Part shown: in pieces, positions 10,567 through 19,381 of the stretch
Numbering within the stretch: position 1 is the first letter of the stretch
Layout: each line of letters begins with the position of its first letter
Notes under the pieces: generated by a model
Seen by the model: the letters and a program-made list of their open reading frames with translations, nothing else
The model's database searches: none
What the model was told of the DNA's origin: nothing
Program-made: the position numbers and the translations under genes
Source of the DNA: JABFRZ01 sp031413955
Lineage (GTDB): Bacteria > Planctomycetota > UBA1135 > GCA-002686595
Length of the DNA stretch: 64,000 nucleotides
Direction of reading: 5' to 3'
Assembly: GCA_031413955.1 (NCBI GenBank)
Contig: JANOGB010000477.1
Span: forward strand, 1-64,000

Positions 10567-11837
10567 CTCTTCAGGCGCGCGCCCAGCAGGGCGATCGTGC
10601 GCGGGATCGCGGCAGAATCGGGGCTCGCGTAGTCGATCCACAGGTCGCGTCGCGTGAAGGTCCTGCCCAGCGTCGAATAACCCGACCAGCCGCCCAGAGT
10701 GAGAGTCGAGAGCTGCTCGTCCGTGGGTCGCCGTTCGACAGGCAGGGAACCGGCGTTGGTCACGTACACGTTGTCGACCATCCAGCCGCGGCCGAGGTTG
10801 CCGAGCGGATCGGCGTTGACGGCGAACTCGAGGCGAGCCTGCTTGCCGGACCAGGGGTCCCAGAAGCCGGGAGGGGAGATGGTCATCGACAAGCGCTGGG
10901 CCGTGGCCGAGTTCGGGAACGACGCGCCCCCGCTGGAGATCCCTGTGACGGGATCGACCACGTTCAAGATGGCGCCATCTCCCTTTGCGTTCATGTCCTT
11001 CCAGGACTCGAACGCGATCGTGTAGGGCGGAGCGCCGGAGAGTGTGAACATCGGCGACCTCAGTCTGCCCGCATTGGGAAGATTCGGCGTGTGGTAGTCG
11101 CAGGCCGCCGGCGCGAGGTTGTACGCCCCCACGCGCGTCGCGGCGCCACACTCCCCTGCGCCCGCGACGTGCCACAGCGGCGGCCCCGCGTAGAAGGGTC
11201 CCTCCGTCGTCGTCGTCCACTCCGTTCCCCCGCCCTCGAAGTCCTCGAAAAAGAGGACTTCCGGAGGACCGGAGGCGACGACGCGGATGTTGTCGACCAT
11301 GCAGCCGAAGCCGAGATTGCCGTCCGAGTCAGCCTTGAAGCTGAACCGCAGGCGGACCTTCTTCCTGCGCCAGTAGTTCAGGTTGGGAAGGGCTCCGCTG
11401 GCCTGGGTGACAACCGAGGAGTTGAACGGGTCGGAGCAGCAAGTGCATCCGATGATGGTGTCGCACTTCCCATCTGCCTCGTTCACGATCTCGACACACG
11501 GGCTGCCCTCATCCGTCTCCTGCCGGTAGTCGAGCTGCACGACGATGGAGTGAGGGCCATCGATCGTGAAAACCGGCGACAGGAACTGGCCCGAGCTCGA
11601 GCCGCCGATCCGGTAGTCGCACGCGGCCGGAAAGCGGTTGTAGACGGCCATGCGCGTCACGGCGCCACACTCTCCGTCCTCGGAAACGTGCCACAACACC
11701 TGCGGTGTTCCGGTCGCCGTCCAGTCGATCCCGCCCGTTTCGAAGTCCTCGAAGTAGAGAACCTGCGACTGTCCGGCGCCAGGCAGAGCGAGCGAGCAAG
11801 CGGCGAGCGCTGCGAGGGGCCGAGCGAAAGGCAACAT
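10557..11837 (-). CDS. Exported protein with two tandem ~190-aa repeats, function unknown
   Basis: 426 aa with a clear signal peptide (LAALAACSLALPGAG). It contains an internal duplication: LYFEDFETGGIDW, LWHVSEDGECGAVTR and YNRFPAACDYR in the first half match LFFEDFEGGGTEW, LWHVAGAGECGAATR and YNLAPAACDYH in the second, each ending in a G-x-MVDN(I/V)xV strand. This looks like two concanavalin/jelly-roll-like beta-sandwich units as found in surface carbohydrate-binding proteins (inference). A TTG at 11855 would overlap the upstream phosphatase gene by 8 bp, but the ATG at 11837 starts cleanly at the signal. Last of a four-gene minus-strand run beginning with the hydrolase at 16200. Confidence 0.75.
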   Translation of the reverse strand: MLPFARPLAALAACSLALPGAGQSQVLYFEDFETGGIDWTATGTPQVLWHVSEDGECGAVTRMAVYNRFPAACDYRIGGSSSGQFLSPVFTIDGPHSIVVQLDYRQETDEGSPCVEIVNEADGKCDTIIGCTCCSDPFNSSVVTQASGALPNLNYWRRKKVRLRFSFKADSDGNLGFGCMVDNIRVVASGPPEVLFFEDFEGGGTEWTTTTEGPFYAGPPLWHVAGAGECGAATRVGAYNLAPAACDYHTPNLPNAGRLRSPMFTLSGAPPYTIAFESWKDMNAKGDGAILNVVDPVTGISSGGASFPNSATAQRLSMTISPPGFWDPWSGKQARLEFAVNADPLGNLGRGWMVDNVYVTNAGSLPVERRPTDEQLSTLTLGGWSGYSTLGRTFTRRDLWIDYASPDSAAIPRTIALLGARLKSWR

Positions 11838-11847
11838 CGAGGTCGGG

Positions 11848-13491
11848 CTAATCAACCTTCAGCACGCGTCCATCCAGGCCGCCTGGTGGTTGCACTCCCA
11901 GCAAGGCGAGCAGCGTCGGTACCGCGTCGGTCGGCGAGGCCGCGTCGAAACGCTGCTGCGGCTTCACCATGCCACCCAGGAATGCGAGCGGAACACGCCG
12001 ATCGTAGGGATAGGGCGAGCCATGGCTGGTGCCCTCGGGGAAGTCGAAGAGCAGCCACGGCTCGGCACGCAGGGCGACATCCGGGCCGCGATCTGCGCGC
12101 GTAGAGCGGCGGTAGAGGGTGAGCCAAGGGTCGGCGGCAGCCGCCGAGCCGGTGCTGGCGGTCGAGCCAGGCGCAGGGCCGGCGAGCAGCTCCTCGAGCG
12201 TGTACGCCTCTGCGACCCACTCGGCCTCCTCGGCCGCCTCGGCGATCAAGCTGCGCAGCGCGGCCGGCTCGATGCCCGCGCTCTCGGCGGCCTCCGCGTC
12301 GAAAGTGAAGCCGAGTTCGCTGTAGCGCAGGGCGAGCTCGCCATGCTCGGGATGGGCGGCGTCGAGCGCTTCCTCCACGGTCTTGCGCATCGCGACCACA
12401 TCCGCGCTCTTCACGCGCAGCGCACCGACCTGTTGCGCTTGCAGCAGCTCGGGCAGGTCGAGCACGCCGTGATCCGAGGACAGGCAGGCAATCCAGCGTC
12501 CCTTGCCGACCTTCTCGTCGAGCGCGCCGAAGAGACGGCCGAGCTCGCGGTCGTTGCGCACGAGCAGATCCGTGACCTCCACGCTGTCGGGCCCGTAGCT
12601 GTGACCGAGCATGTCGCAGCCGGACAGCGAGAGCCCGAGGAGATCCACCGCCTCGTCCTGGCCGAGGGCCTCGGTATCGAGAGCCAGGATGGCGAGCTCG
12701 AGCGTGAAGTAGTCGAGCAGTGGCGAGAAGAGCACGGCCCCCGCCAGCGGGCCGTCTTCCGTGGGCAGGGTGCGCGGCAGCGTGCGCCCGCCCCGCTTCG
12801 ACTCGCCTTCGCGCTCGTCCGGCGCGGTGCCGAGCACGGCCAGGTCACCCTCGACTTCCAGGCTCCACTTCCAGCCGCTGGCGCGCTCCTTCCAGGCCGC
12901 GTTCCAGACCTCCGCGAACTCGGGCAGCTTCTCGCCATAGAAGCTCGAGCTCGAGAATCCGCCCACGCTCGGGTGCCACCACAGGACCGCTTCGGGCGCG
13001 CGCCCGCCCAGCAGCACGGCCGAACGATCCTTGCCCGCGATCGTCACCGTCTTCGAGCCGGCTGCGCGCTGCTCGAGCAGGTCGCCCAGCGCATCTCCGT
13101 CCAGGTTCGCCGGCGAGGAGCTGGTCTTGGTCGCGTCCACTCCCAGGCTCGTGAGCGGGTGCGTCGCCGCGTCGCCGACGCAGTAGGTGATCGCGCGCGT
13201 CTCGCGATCGAAGTACACGTTGCCGACGATGCCGTGGTGGACCGGCCAGCGTCCCGTGGCGAGCGTCGCATGCCCGGGGCCCGTCTCGGTGCTGGCATAG
13301 TCGACCGTCGCGCGCCAGAAGACCGCGCCCTCGTCGAGGATGCGCCTGAAGCCGCCCGTGAAGCGCGAGTCGAGGCGCTGGAGCTGCTCGGGGATGAGCT
13401 GGTCGACCGCGATCATCACCACCAGGCGCGGGGCCTCGGGTGACCTGGGCTGCTGCAGCGCGAGCAGGAACGAGAGGAAAGAGGTCAGCAC
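11848..13491 (-). CDS. Exported alkaline phosphatase-superfamily enzyme (PafA/nucleotide pyrophosphatase type)
   Basis: About 547 aa with an N-terminal signal (LTSFLSFLLALQQ). Alkaline phosphatase-fold motifs: VVMIAVDQL (first metal Asp), STETGPGHATLATG (nucleophile Thr), SGCDMLGHSYGPDS, LSSDHGVLDLPE, and a C-terminal GTSHGSPYPYDRRVPLAFLG with the last metal His. This layout matches PafA-like monoesterases or phosphodiesterases of the periplasm. Start uncertain: a TTG at 13497 overlaps the previous gene's stop, and GTG at 13491 is two codons later; the much longer open frame upstream is antisense to, or overlaps, the preceding gene. Tightly spaced between its neighbours, so probably in an operon. 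Confidence 0.83.
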   Translation of the reverse strand: MLTSFLSFLLALQQPRSPEAPRLVVMIAVDQLIPEQLQRLDSRFTGGFRRILDEGAVFWRATVDYASTETGPGHATLATGRWPVHHGIVGNVYFDRETRAITYCVGDAATHPLTSLGVDATKTSSSPANLDGDALGDLLEQRAAGSKTVTIAGKDRSAVLLGGRAPEAVLWWHPSVGGFSSSSFYGEKLPEFAEVWNAAWKERASGWKWSLEVEGDLAVLGTAPDEREGESKRGGRTLPRTLPTEDGPLAGAVLFSPLLDYFTLELAILALDTEALGQDEAVDLLGLSLSGCDMLGHSYGPDSVEVTDLLVRNDRELGRLFGALDEKVGKGRWIACLSSDHGVLDLPELLQAQQVGALRVKSADVVAMRKTVEEALDAAHPEHGELALRYSELGFTFDAEAAESAGIEPAALRSLIAEAAEEAEWVAEAYTLEELLAGPAPGSTASTGSAAAADPWLTLYRRSTRADRGPDVALRAEPWLLFDFPEGTSHGSPYPYDRRVPLAFLGGMVKPQQRFDAASPTDAVPTLLALLGVQPPGGLDGRVLKVD

Positions 13492-13493
13492 GA

Positions 13494-14114
13494 TCAACGC
13501 GAATACGATGCGATCCAGTCCTCGACGTAGGGCTGGAGCTCCCAGCGCGTGCGAGCCTGGATCGCGTCCCCGGTCGCGCGCAGGTTCGCGGAGGCCTTTG
13601 CCGCGCCGATGCCCGCCGCGCGGGCGATGGCGAGCTCCTGGATGATGCGCGCGGCGTCGACGCGCTCGGGCAGCTCGAGCGAGCCGAACCAGATCGGCGT
13701 CGTGGCGAGGTCGAGCGCGACGTGGCCGTCCGGATCGAGCGGGGCAGGGACGATCACGATCAGCACTCCGCCCTCCTCGGGCGCATTGCAGCGCTCGGCG
13801 GTCTGTGCGCCGACGTACAGCACGGCCTCGTAGGTCTGGCGCGGCCGTGCGAGGTCGGGATCGACCTTCAGCGCGAGCAGATAGCCGGCGCTCACCAGCG
13901 GTTTCTCCGCCCGCCATTCGTGCACGAACGGCTCGTCCACGACGAACAGCTGCGCAGCCAGGATCTCGATCGAGCCCGAGGGGAGAGCGCGGGGCGGGGC
14001 GCTGCTCGCCGCTTGCGGCTGGCGCGAGGCGAGCGCGCGCCCGGCGATACCGCTCCCGAGCAGGGCGCCGGCAGCGATCAAGATGGCGAGCGAGGCGAGG
14101 GCGAGGGGCTTCAT
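13494..14114 (-). CDS. Membrane-anchored or exported protein of unknown function
   Basis: 206 aa. The N-terminus is a long hydrophobic segment (ALASLAILIAAGALLGSGIAG) acting as signal or anchor, followed by a soluble domain of mixed alpha/beta character (LFVVDEPFVHEWRAEKP, VLIVIVPAPLDPDGHVALD, IWFGSLELPERVDAARI). No family recognised. It sits 20 bp after the alpha/beta hydrolase and overlaps the start region of the phosphatase, so it is probably co-expressed with both. Confidence 0.72.
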   Translation of the reverse strand: MKPLALASLAILIAAGALLGSGIAGRALASRQPQAASSAPPRALPSGSIEILAAQLFVVDEPFVHEWRAEKPLVSAGYLLALKVDPDLARPRQTYEAVLYVGAQTAERCNAPEEGGVLIVIVPAPLDPDGHVALDLATTPIWFGSLELPERVDAARIIQELAIARAAGIGAAKASANLRATGDAIQARTRWELQPYVEDWIASYSR

Positions 14115-14133
14115 GGGGTGTTGCTCGGACAGG

Positions 14134-16200
14134 CTACTCGCCCGCGAAGACGATCTCGTCGAGGCCGATGCGGCCCGCCCGGCTGCCGTGCGACGGACCG
14201 AACAAGAACGTGATCGCCACGACGTCCGTCAGGTCGAGCTGGCTCCCGTCGCGGCGGAAGTCGGCCAGGGGGATGCGCAGGGTCTCGAACTCGTTGGCCC
14301 AGCCGGCTCCGCCGCCGCAATCTCCGCGCTGGTAGGGTTCCTCGATCCCGCCGCCGTAGGCGCCGATGCGGATCGTGCTGGCATGGCGGGACGAATCGCT
14401 GAGCTGCACGGCGAAGTCGAGATCACCCGCTTCCGCAACCGTGAGCTCGTCGCGGGTCGACTGCGCCGCGCGGAAGGAGAGCATGCGCAGCGCCCCGAGG
14501 TCGCGCTGGCCCACGGGCACCTCGAACATCAACCACTCGTCCGTGCCGTTCCATTCCAGGACGCTGCCGGCCGAGGTGTCGCCCGGACCGGCCAGGGTCA
14601 TGCCGTTCATCACGTCGCCCGGGTTGGCGGTGAAGAAGTTGGTGGCGTCGTCGTAGCGCCCCTCGCGCAGATTCGCCGCGAGTCCCTCCGAACTCCGCAC
14701 GAGTGCGCCCGAGCTCGAGAGGGTGGTCGCCGGCTGCGACTGGAAGTCGTCGATCACCGCCCGTTCGCGCTCGGGGCCGGGCAAATACATCAGGTCGACG
14801 ACGACGCAGGCACTCTCGGTCAGCGCGGGATCCGGCGCGCCGAGGGCACGGAACTCCTCCCACTGTCGCGTCAGGTAGTCGAGGCAAGCCGGATTGCCGT
14901 CGAGCACGTGCTGCACGAGCGGCAGGAAATAGGCACGCATGATCCGGTGCGTCCGCGCCCGGCCGATCCGGCACGGGCCCGCGGCCACCGAGCTGCCGCT
15001 GCCGTCGTGGAAGTCGCCGTGTCCCGCGCCATGCAGCGAGGTCGAGAAGCGCGTGCCGTCGGCGCGCTCCAGCAGGTGGAACGTCTGGCAGAGATCGCAG
15101 TTCGCGCAGCCGTTCACGTCGTTGTCGGCGCCGCCGGTCCACAGGTGATAGGGCGCCGCGCCCATGTCGGACACGCCTGGGCCGAGGAAGTCGACCGGGG
15201 CGATGCTCGACACGAGCTGGATGTCCTCGAGCACGTAGCGCGTCGCGAGCGGCGTGTTCTCGATCAGGCGGCGATAGGCCCGCACCACGCCCTCTCCGCC
15301 GCGGCTGTGTCCGATCCACACGATGCGATGCCCGTCGACGTGGCCCGCCAGCGCTCCATCCGCGATCGTTCCCAGGCTGCCGAGGAACAGGTTCGTGTTG
15401 CGCAGCGTGCTGGTCGAGGCCGTCTCGATGCCGGGCCCGGTGTTGTTGGCGTGGCTCATCACCACGTAGCCCCAGGAGGCCATGTGGTAGCCGATGTGGT
15501 CGTACCACCGGTAGTTGTGCCCGTTGCCGTGGCTGACGATGATCAGCGGGAGGGCGCCGAGCGCGGCGATGTCCGTGGGAAAGTAGATGTCCTCCTGCGT
15601 GAAGTTCGTGCCGCCGTCGAACAGGACCTCGGTCACGGCGTACGGACCGGTCTCCTTGCTGCCCGCGAGCCTGAAGGTCACGAAGTCGTCGACGACGTGG
15701 AAGCCCGCCTGCTCCGGCGCGCCGTCGAGCACGTCGAACGAGTCGAGCACGCCGTTCGTGTTCACGTCGACCACGACGTCGTAGCTCCGGCCGAGGAGCA
15801 CGGTGCCGTTCGCGTCGGGCGAGCCCGTGCCCTTGAGCGTGCCCGCATCCAGCAGGAACGTGTTCTCCTTCACGCTGCCCGCCGAGAGCTTCACTTGCAG
15901 CGGCGCGCCGTTCAGGCTGGCGAGCTTCTTGCCGGCGAGGTGGAGCGGCAGCTCATCGTGCTCGATCAGGAACACGTCGACGGTGCGCTTGGCGAGGCCC
16001 ACGTCCGTCAGCGGATCGAAGGCCACGAAGATCGGCTCGCCGGCGTTGAAGGTGCGCGTGGTCTGGAAATGCGGGTAGGCGGCGATCGGCTTGCCGGCGA
16101 GCTCACGCTGCTGCGGGGGCGGCTCGGATGCACGCGCGGCGGTTCTCTGGGCCGCGGGCAGGGAGACGAAGCACAGCAGAGCGGCGCAGGAGGATCTCAT
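14134..16200 (-). CDS. Exported alpha/beta-hydrolase (PAF-acetylhydrolase/cutinase-like) with C-terminal carbohydrate-binding-like domain
   Basis: 688 aa with a signal peptide starting at the ATG at 16200. The central domain has an alpha/beta hydrolase layout: LIIVSHGNGHNY (oxyanion region), VWIGHSRGGEG (nucleophile Ser in G-x-S-x-G), APVDFLGPGVSD (likely acid) and SLHGAGHGDFHDG (likely catalytic His). Several Cys in CANCDLC suggest a disulfide or metal loop. The first ~200 residues and last ~180 are beta-rich; the C-terminus (RIGLDEIVFAGE) looks like a galactose-binding or carbohydrate-esterase accessory domain. Substrate unknown; the context suggests extracellular ester cleavage. First gene of a minus-strand run of four. 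Confidence 0.8.
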   Translation of the reverse strand: MRSSCAALLCFVSLPAAQRTAARASEPPPQQRELAGKPIAAYPHFQTTRTFNAGEPIFVAFDPLTDVGLAKRTVDVFLIEHDELPLHLAGKKLASLNGAPLQVKLSAGSVKENTFLLDAGTLKGTGSPDANGTVLLGRSYDVVVDVNTNGVLDSFDVLDGAPEQAGFHVVDDFVTFRLAGSKETGPYAVTEVLFDGGTNFTQEDIYFPTDIAALGALPLIIVSHGNGHNYRWYDHIGYHMASWGYVVMSHANNTGPGIETASTSTLRNTNLFLGSLGTIADGALAGHVDGHRIVWIGHSRGGEGVVRAYRRLIENTPLATRYVLEDIQLVSSIAPVDFLGPGVSDMGAAPYHLWTGGADNDVNGCANCDLCQTFHLLERADGTRFSTSLHGAGHGDFHDGSGSSVAAGPCRIGRARTHRIMRAYFLPLVQHVLDGNPACLDYLTRQWEEFRALGAPDPALTESACVVVDLMYLPGPERERAVIDDFQSQPATTLSSSGALVRSSEGLAANLREGRYDDATNFFTANPGDVMNGMTLAGPGDTSAGSVLEWNGTDEWLMFEVPVGQRDLGALRMLSFRAAQSTRDELTVAEAGDLDFAVQLSDSSRHASTIRIGAYGGGIEEPYQRGDCGGGAGWANEFETLRIPLADFRRDGSQLDLTDVVAITFLFGPSHGSRAGRIGLDEIVFAGE

Positions 16201-16300
16201 TGCTCTCGATGCGTTTGGCGGGGGAGCGCGCGAGGCGCAGTGGGGCACAGGATACCAGCCCAAGTCGGTTTCCGGGCTCGTCAGGGGAGCATGCGGATGC

Positions 16301-17395
16301 TCAGCGTTCCGCCAGCATGACGGGCCGGCCGCTCGCGAGACTCCTCTTCTCGGCTGCGAGCATGCGCACCAGGCCGACAGCCTCGTCGATCGTGGCGCGC
16401 GGCTCCTCGCGTTGCGCGAGGAGCGCGAGTACGTGGCGGATCTCGCCGTCGTAGCCCGTGCCTGCCGGCAACGCGACCGCGCTCTGCTTGCCGTCGCGTG
16501 CGAGCGTCAGCAGCGGCCCACGCCCTCCTGCCCGGGGCACCAGCGCGAACTCGGCCGTGGCGCGCTCGAAGACGACCGTGAAACCCATGAAAAAGGGGAA
16601 GCCCGGCGTGTGGTTCCAGCCGCCCTCGGCGACGACGTGCTCGGGCCCGGAAGGGAAACGGTAGAGCGTCGTGACGTGGTCGAGCGAGCCCGTGCTCGCG
16701 ACCGACGCGGGCGGGCCGAAGCAATGGCGCACGAAGTCGGCGTCGTGCACGTGCAGGTCGAAGAGCGCGCCGCCGCTCTTCGCGACGTTGCCGTAGAAGC
16801 CGCGCGACCAGGCCGGCGGCGAGGCCAGGCGGCGGAAGACGGCGCTGTGCACGCGGCCGAAGGCCTGCGCGTCGATCTGCTCTTTCAGCCACGCCCAGCC
16901 CGGCCAGAAGCGCATGCACATCGCCGGCATGCACAGCCGGCGCGCCTTCTTCGCGGCGGCCGCGAGCCGCGCGACGTCCTGCGCGCGCAGCGCCACGGGT
17001 TTCTCGAGCAGGACGTGCTTCCCGGCCGCCAGCGCCTGGAGCGCGAGCGGCACGTGCGTGTCCGTCGGTGTGCACAGGCTGACGAGCTCGATCGACTCGT
17101 CGGCGAAGAGCTCGGTCGCCGCGGAGTGGATGGCCACGCGCTGCAGGCCGGCCAAGGGGCTTGCGCCGCCCTTCTCCATATTCCCGCGCACGCCGTTTCC
17201 GAGGGCGCCGTTTCCGCGCTGGAAGGCCTTGCCCCCGACTCGCGCCAGCTCCTTGTCGCACAGCGCCACGACGCGATTGGGAAAGCCCGCGCGCGCCGCG
17301 GCGCGGTAGCTGGCGAGGTGGGTGCGGCCCATGAAGCCGAGGCCGACGATGCCGACGCCGAGCTCGCGCGCTCTCTTTGTCCGGCTCGGCCTCAT
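16301..17395 (-). CDS. Gfo/Idh/MocA-family NAD(P)-dependent oxidoreductase
   Basis: 364 aa. N-terminal Rossmann fold with GVGIVGLGFMGRTH (dinucleotide loop) near residue 12, TPTDTH, and the family hallmark EKPVA near residue 132; the C-terminal half is the substrate-binding sheet domain (HVHDADFVRHCFG carries the usual catalytic His/Asp region). It lacks an export signal. Its ATG overlaps the stop of the upstream TIM-barrel gene by 4 bp (ATGA), an operon typical of cyclitol or sugar dehydrogenation, in which the oxidoreductase and isomerase act on the same sugar. The exact sugar is not readable. Confidence 0.87.
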   Translation of the reverse strand: MRPSRTKRARELGVGIVGLGFMGRTHLASYRAAARAGFPNRVVALCDKELARVGGKAFQRGNGALGNGVRGNMEKGGASPLAGLQRVAIHSAATELFADESIELVSLCTPTDTHVPLALQALAAGKHVLLEKPVALRAQDVARLAAAAKKARRLCMPAMCMRFWPGWAWLKEQIDAQAFGRVHSAVFRRLASPPAWSRGFYGNVAKSGGALFDLHVHDADFVRHCFGPPASVASTGSLDHVTTLYRFPSGPEHVVAEGGWNHTPGFPFFMGFTVVFERATAEFALVPRAGGRGPLLTLARDGKQSAVALPAGTGYDGEIRHVLALLAQREEPRATIDEAVGLVRMLAAEKRSLASGRPVMLAER

Positions 17396-18237
17396 GGCGC
17401 CAGACCGTGCGAGCGTAGCTCGCGCTCGACGAGTTCACGTGCCGTGCGCATGTCGCCGACGCGGTCGTCGCCGGCCTCGCGCTCGATCATCAGGTCGACC
17501 TGGATCTCCTGCGCGGCCACGACGTCGAAGAAGCGCTGCCAGTCGACCTCGCCCGCTCCGACCGGGACTTCCTCGCCCCAGGTGCCGATCTCGCGAGTGC
17601 GGCGCGCGTCCTTGACGTGGATCTGGCGCACCCAGGGTGCGAGCGCTGCGAGCGCCTCCGTCGGTTCGTCCCTGTCGTACAGGAGCATGTTGGCCGGGTC
17701 GAAGTTGACGCCCGCCGTCGGCCGGTCGAGTTCCTCCAGGAACGCGAGCAGCGTCGTCGCGTGCTCCTGGCCCGTCTCGAGAGCGGCGCGCACGCCATGC
17801 TCGCCGAAGCGGTCGACGATCTCGCGCAGCCGCGTGACGAGCTTCGTGCGCTCCGCGCCGGGTTCGTCGGGCAGGAAGCCGGCATGGAACGTGATCAGCT
17901 CGAGCCCGAGCTCCCGCGCCAGGTGCGCGTTCGCGCTGGCCGCGCGCCGGTTCTCGTCCCAGTGCCGATCCGGCCGCACGCCGCCCGTGGCGCGGATCGT
18001 GTCGAGCGTGGAGTAGTCCTCGCCGGCCGTACTCATCATCCCCGAGCGGATCTCGAGCTGCGCGGCGCGCAGCGCGGTCACGGTCGCTGCCTTCGACCAG
18101 ATCCCGGCGCGCAGTGGATCGAGGGCGAGCTGCAGGCAGTCCACCCCGACCGCACGCACGCGCTCGGCCAGCTCGGCCGGAGAGTCCGCGCGCACGGACC
18201 AGGAGCAGACGCCCAGGTGTTGTCTCGGCGCACGCAT
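17392..18237 (-). CDS. Sugar phosphate isomerase/epimerase-like TIM-barrel protein (AP endonuclease 2 superfamily)
   Basis: 281 aa. The xylose-isomerase-like barrel shows the expected metal ligands: ALETGQEH (Glu), GVNFDPANM (Asp), VRQIHVKDARR (His/Asp) and DLMIEREAG (Glu). Start: the ATG at 18237 (MRAPRQ) immediately precedes the first barrel strand HLGVCSWS; the upstream open frame runs into the promoter region. Coupled to the downstream Gfo/Idh/MocA gene by a 4-bp overlap and divergent from another barrel protein at 18339. Reaction unknown. Confidence 0.83.
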   Translation of the reverse strand: MRAPRQHLGVCSWSVRADSPAELAERVRAVGVDCLQLALDPLRAGIWSKAATVTALRAAQLEIRSGMMSTAGEDYSTLDTIRATGGVRPDRHWDENRRAASANAHLARELGLELITFHAGFLPDEPGAERTKLVTRLREIVDRFGEHGVRAALETGQEHATTLLAFLEELDRPTAGVNFDPANMLLYDRDEPTEALAALAPWVRQIHVKDARRTREIGTWGEEVPVGAGEVDWQRFFDVVAAQEIQVDLMIEREAGDDRVGDMRTARELVERELRSHGLAP

Positions 18238-18338
18238 GGACCGAGAGAATCGCACGCGGCAGCGCGGGCGCCAAGACGGGACCGTCAGCCCGGACATGGG
18301 CTGCTACCCTCCGACATGCCAGACTCTCCGCCAACCCC

Positions 18339-19253
18339 ATGAACCTCGATCGCCGCTCCCTCCTTCTCGCCGGTGTGGGCCTGGGCGCGTCCCTGGTCCG
18401 GCGTCCCGGCCTGGCCGCCACCGTTCCCATGCGCTCCGACCTCTTCAAGATCTCCCTCGCCGAATGGTCTCTGCACCGCGCCATCCGCGCCGGCGAGATC
18501 GACCCGCGCGACTTCGCGCCGTTCGCGAAGCAGGAGTATGGCCTGGACGGCGTCGAGCACGTGAACACCTTCTTCCAGGGCCACGCGACGGACTTCGAGT
18601 ACCTGACCGACATGAAGAAGCGCGCCGACGACGCCGGCGTGCGCAGCCTGCTCATCATGTGCGACGCCGAGGGCGAGCTGGGCGACGCCGACGAGGCCGC
18701 GCGCCGCAAGGCGGTCGAGAACCACTTCCGCTGGATCGCCGCGGCCTGTTTCCTGGGCTGCCATTCGATCCGCGTGAACGCGGCCGGCCAGGGCAGCGCC
18801 GAGGAGGTCTCGAAGCGCGCCGCGGACTCGCTGCATCGCCTGGGCGAGATGGGCGAGCTCTACGACATCCACGTGATCGTCGAGAACCACGGCGGGTATT
18901 CCTCGAACGGGGCCTGGCTGGCCGCCACCATCCACGCCGCCGACCACTCGCGCGCCGGCACTCTGCCGGACTTCGGCAACTTCCGCGTGTCCGCCAGCGA
19001 GGAATACGACCGCTACCAGGGCGTGGCCGAGCTGATGCCCTTCGCGCGCGGCGTCAGCGCCAAGTCCCACGACTTCGACGCCGCCGGCAACGAGACGCAC
19101 ACCGACTACAGGAAGATGCTGAAGCTCGTGCTCGACGCCGGCTACCGCGGATACGTGGGCATCGAGTACGAAGGCGACGGAGTCAGCGAGCGCGAGGGCA
19201 TCCGCCTGACGAAGGCCCTGCTCGAACGCGTGCGCGCGGAGCTCGCCGGCTGA
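18339..19253 (+). CDS. Exported (Tat-type) sugar isomerase/epimerase-like TIM-barrel protein
   Basis: 304 aa. A twin-arginine-like signal (LDRRSLLLAGVGLG) precedes the barrel, suggesting folding in the cytoplasm before export. Barrel features include DGVEHVNTFF, HVIVENHGGYSSN (Glu ligand), LPDFGNFRV (Asp), VSAKSHDFD (His) and YVGIEYEG (Glu). Similar Tat-exported barrels are common in planctomycetes next to sugar oxidoreductases, as here. A palindromic element begins four bases after the stop codon. Confidence 0.82.
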   Translation: MNLDRRSLLLAGVGLGASLVRRPGLAATVPMRSDLFKISLAEWSLHRAIRAGEIDPRDFAPFAKQEYGLDGVEHVNTFFQGHATDFEYLTDMKKRADDAGVRSLLIMCDAEGELGDADEAARRKAVENHFRWIAAACFLGCHSIRVNAAGQGSAEEVSKRAADSLHRLGEMGELYDIHVIVENHGGYSSNGAWLAATIHAADHSRAGTLPDFGNFRVSASEEYDRYQGVAELMPFARGVSAKSHDFDAAGNETHTDYRKMLKLVLDAGYRGYVGIEYEGDGVSEREGIRLTKALLERVRAELAG

Positions 19254-19256
19254 GTC

Positions 19257-19381
19257 TCACCCTGGGAACGCCAGGCTCCAGCCTGGCTCTGCGCTTGTTC
19301 TTCCTCCCTTTTCGCAAACGGCCTGGTGAACGGAAAAAGCCAAGAGAAGAGCCAGGCTGGAGCCTGGCGGTCCCAGGGTGA
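19257..19381. repeat. Palindromic element, family A (CCAGGCTCCAGCCTGGC), copy 1
   Basis: About 34-bp arms at each end, TCACCCTGGGA-x-CGCCAGG and its complement, differing at one position, with a ~57-bp middle containing GAACGGAAA. The left end is at the stop of the isomerase gene; the right half is inside the ATPase reading frame and supplies its GTG start (19326) and first ~19 residues. Related copies lie at 21765, 24496, 26498 and 63342. Confidence 0.85.

Noticed and set aside
9240..12104. A 954-codon plus-strand frame across the M28 gene and two others
   Set aside because: It is out of phase with the M28 peptidase and antisense to the next gene; composition is Arg-rich shadow.
11848..13917. 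Phosphatase gene extended to 13917
   Set aside because: The extra ~140 codons overlap the preceding gene in another frame and are not protein-like; the signal peptide begins near 13491.
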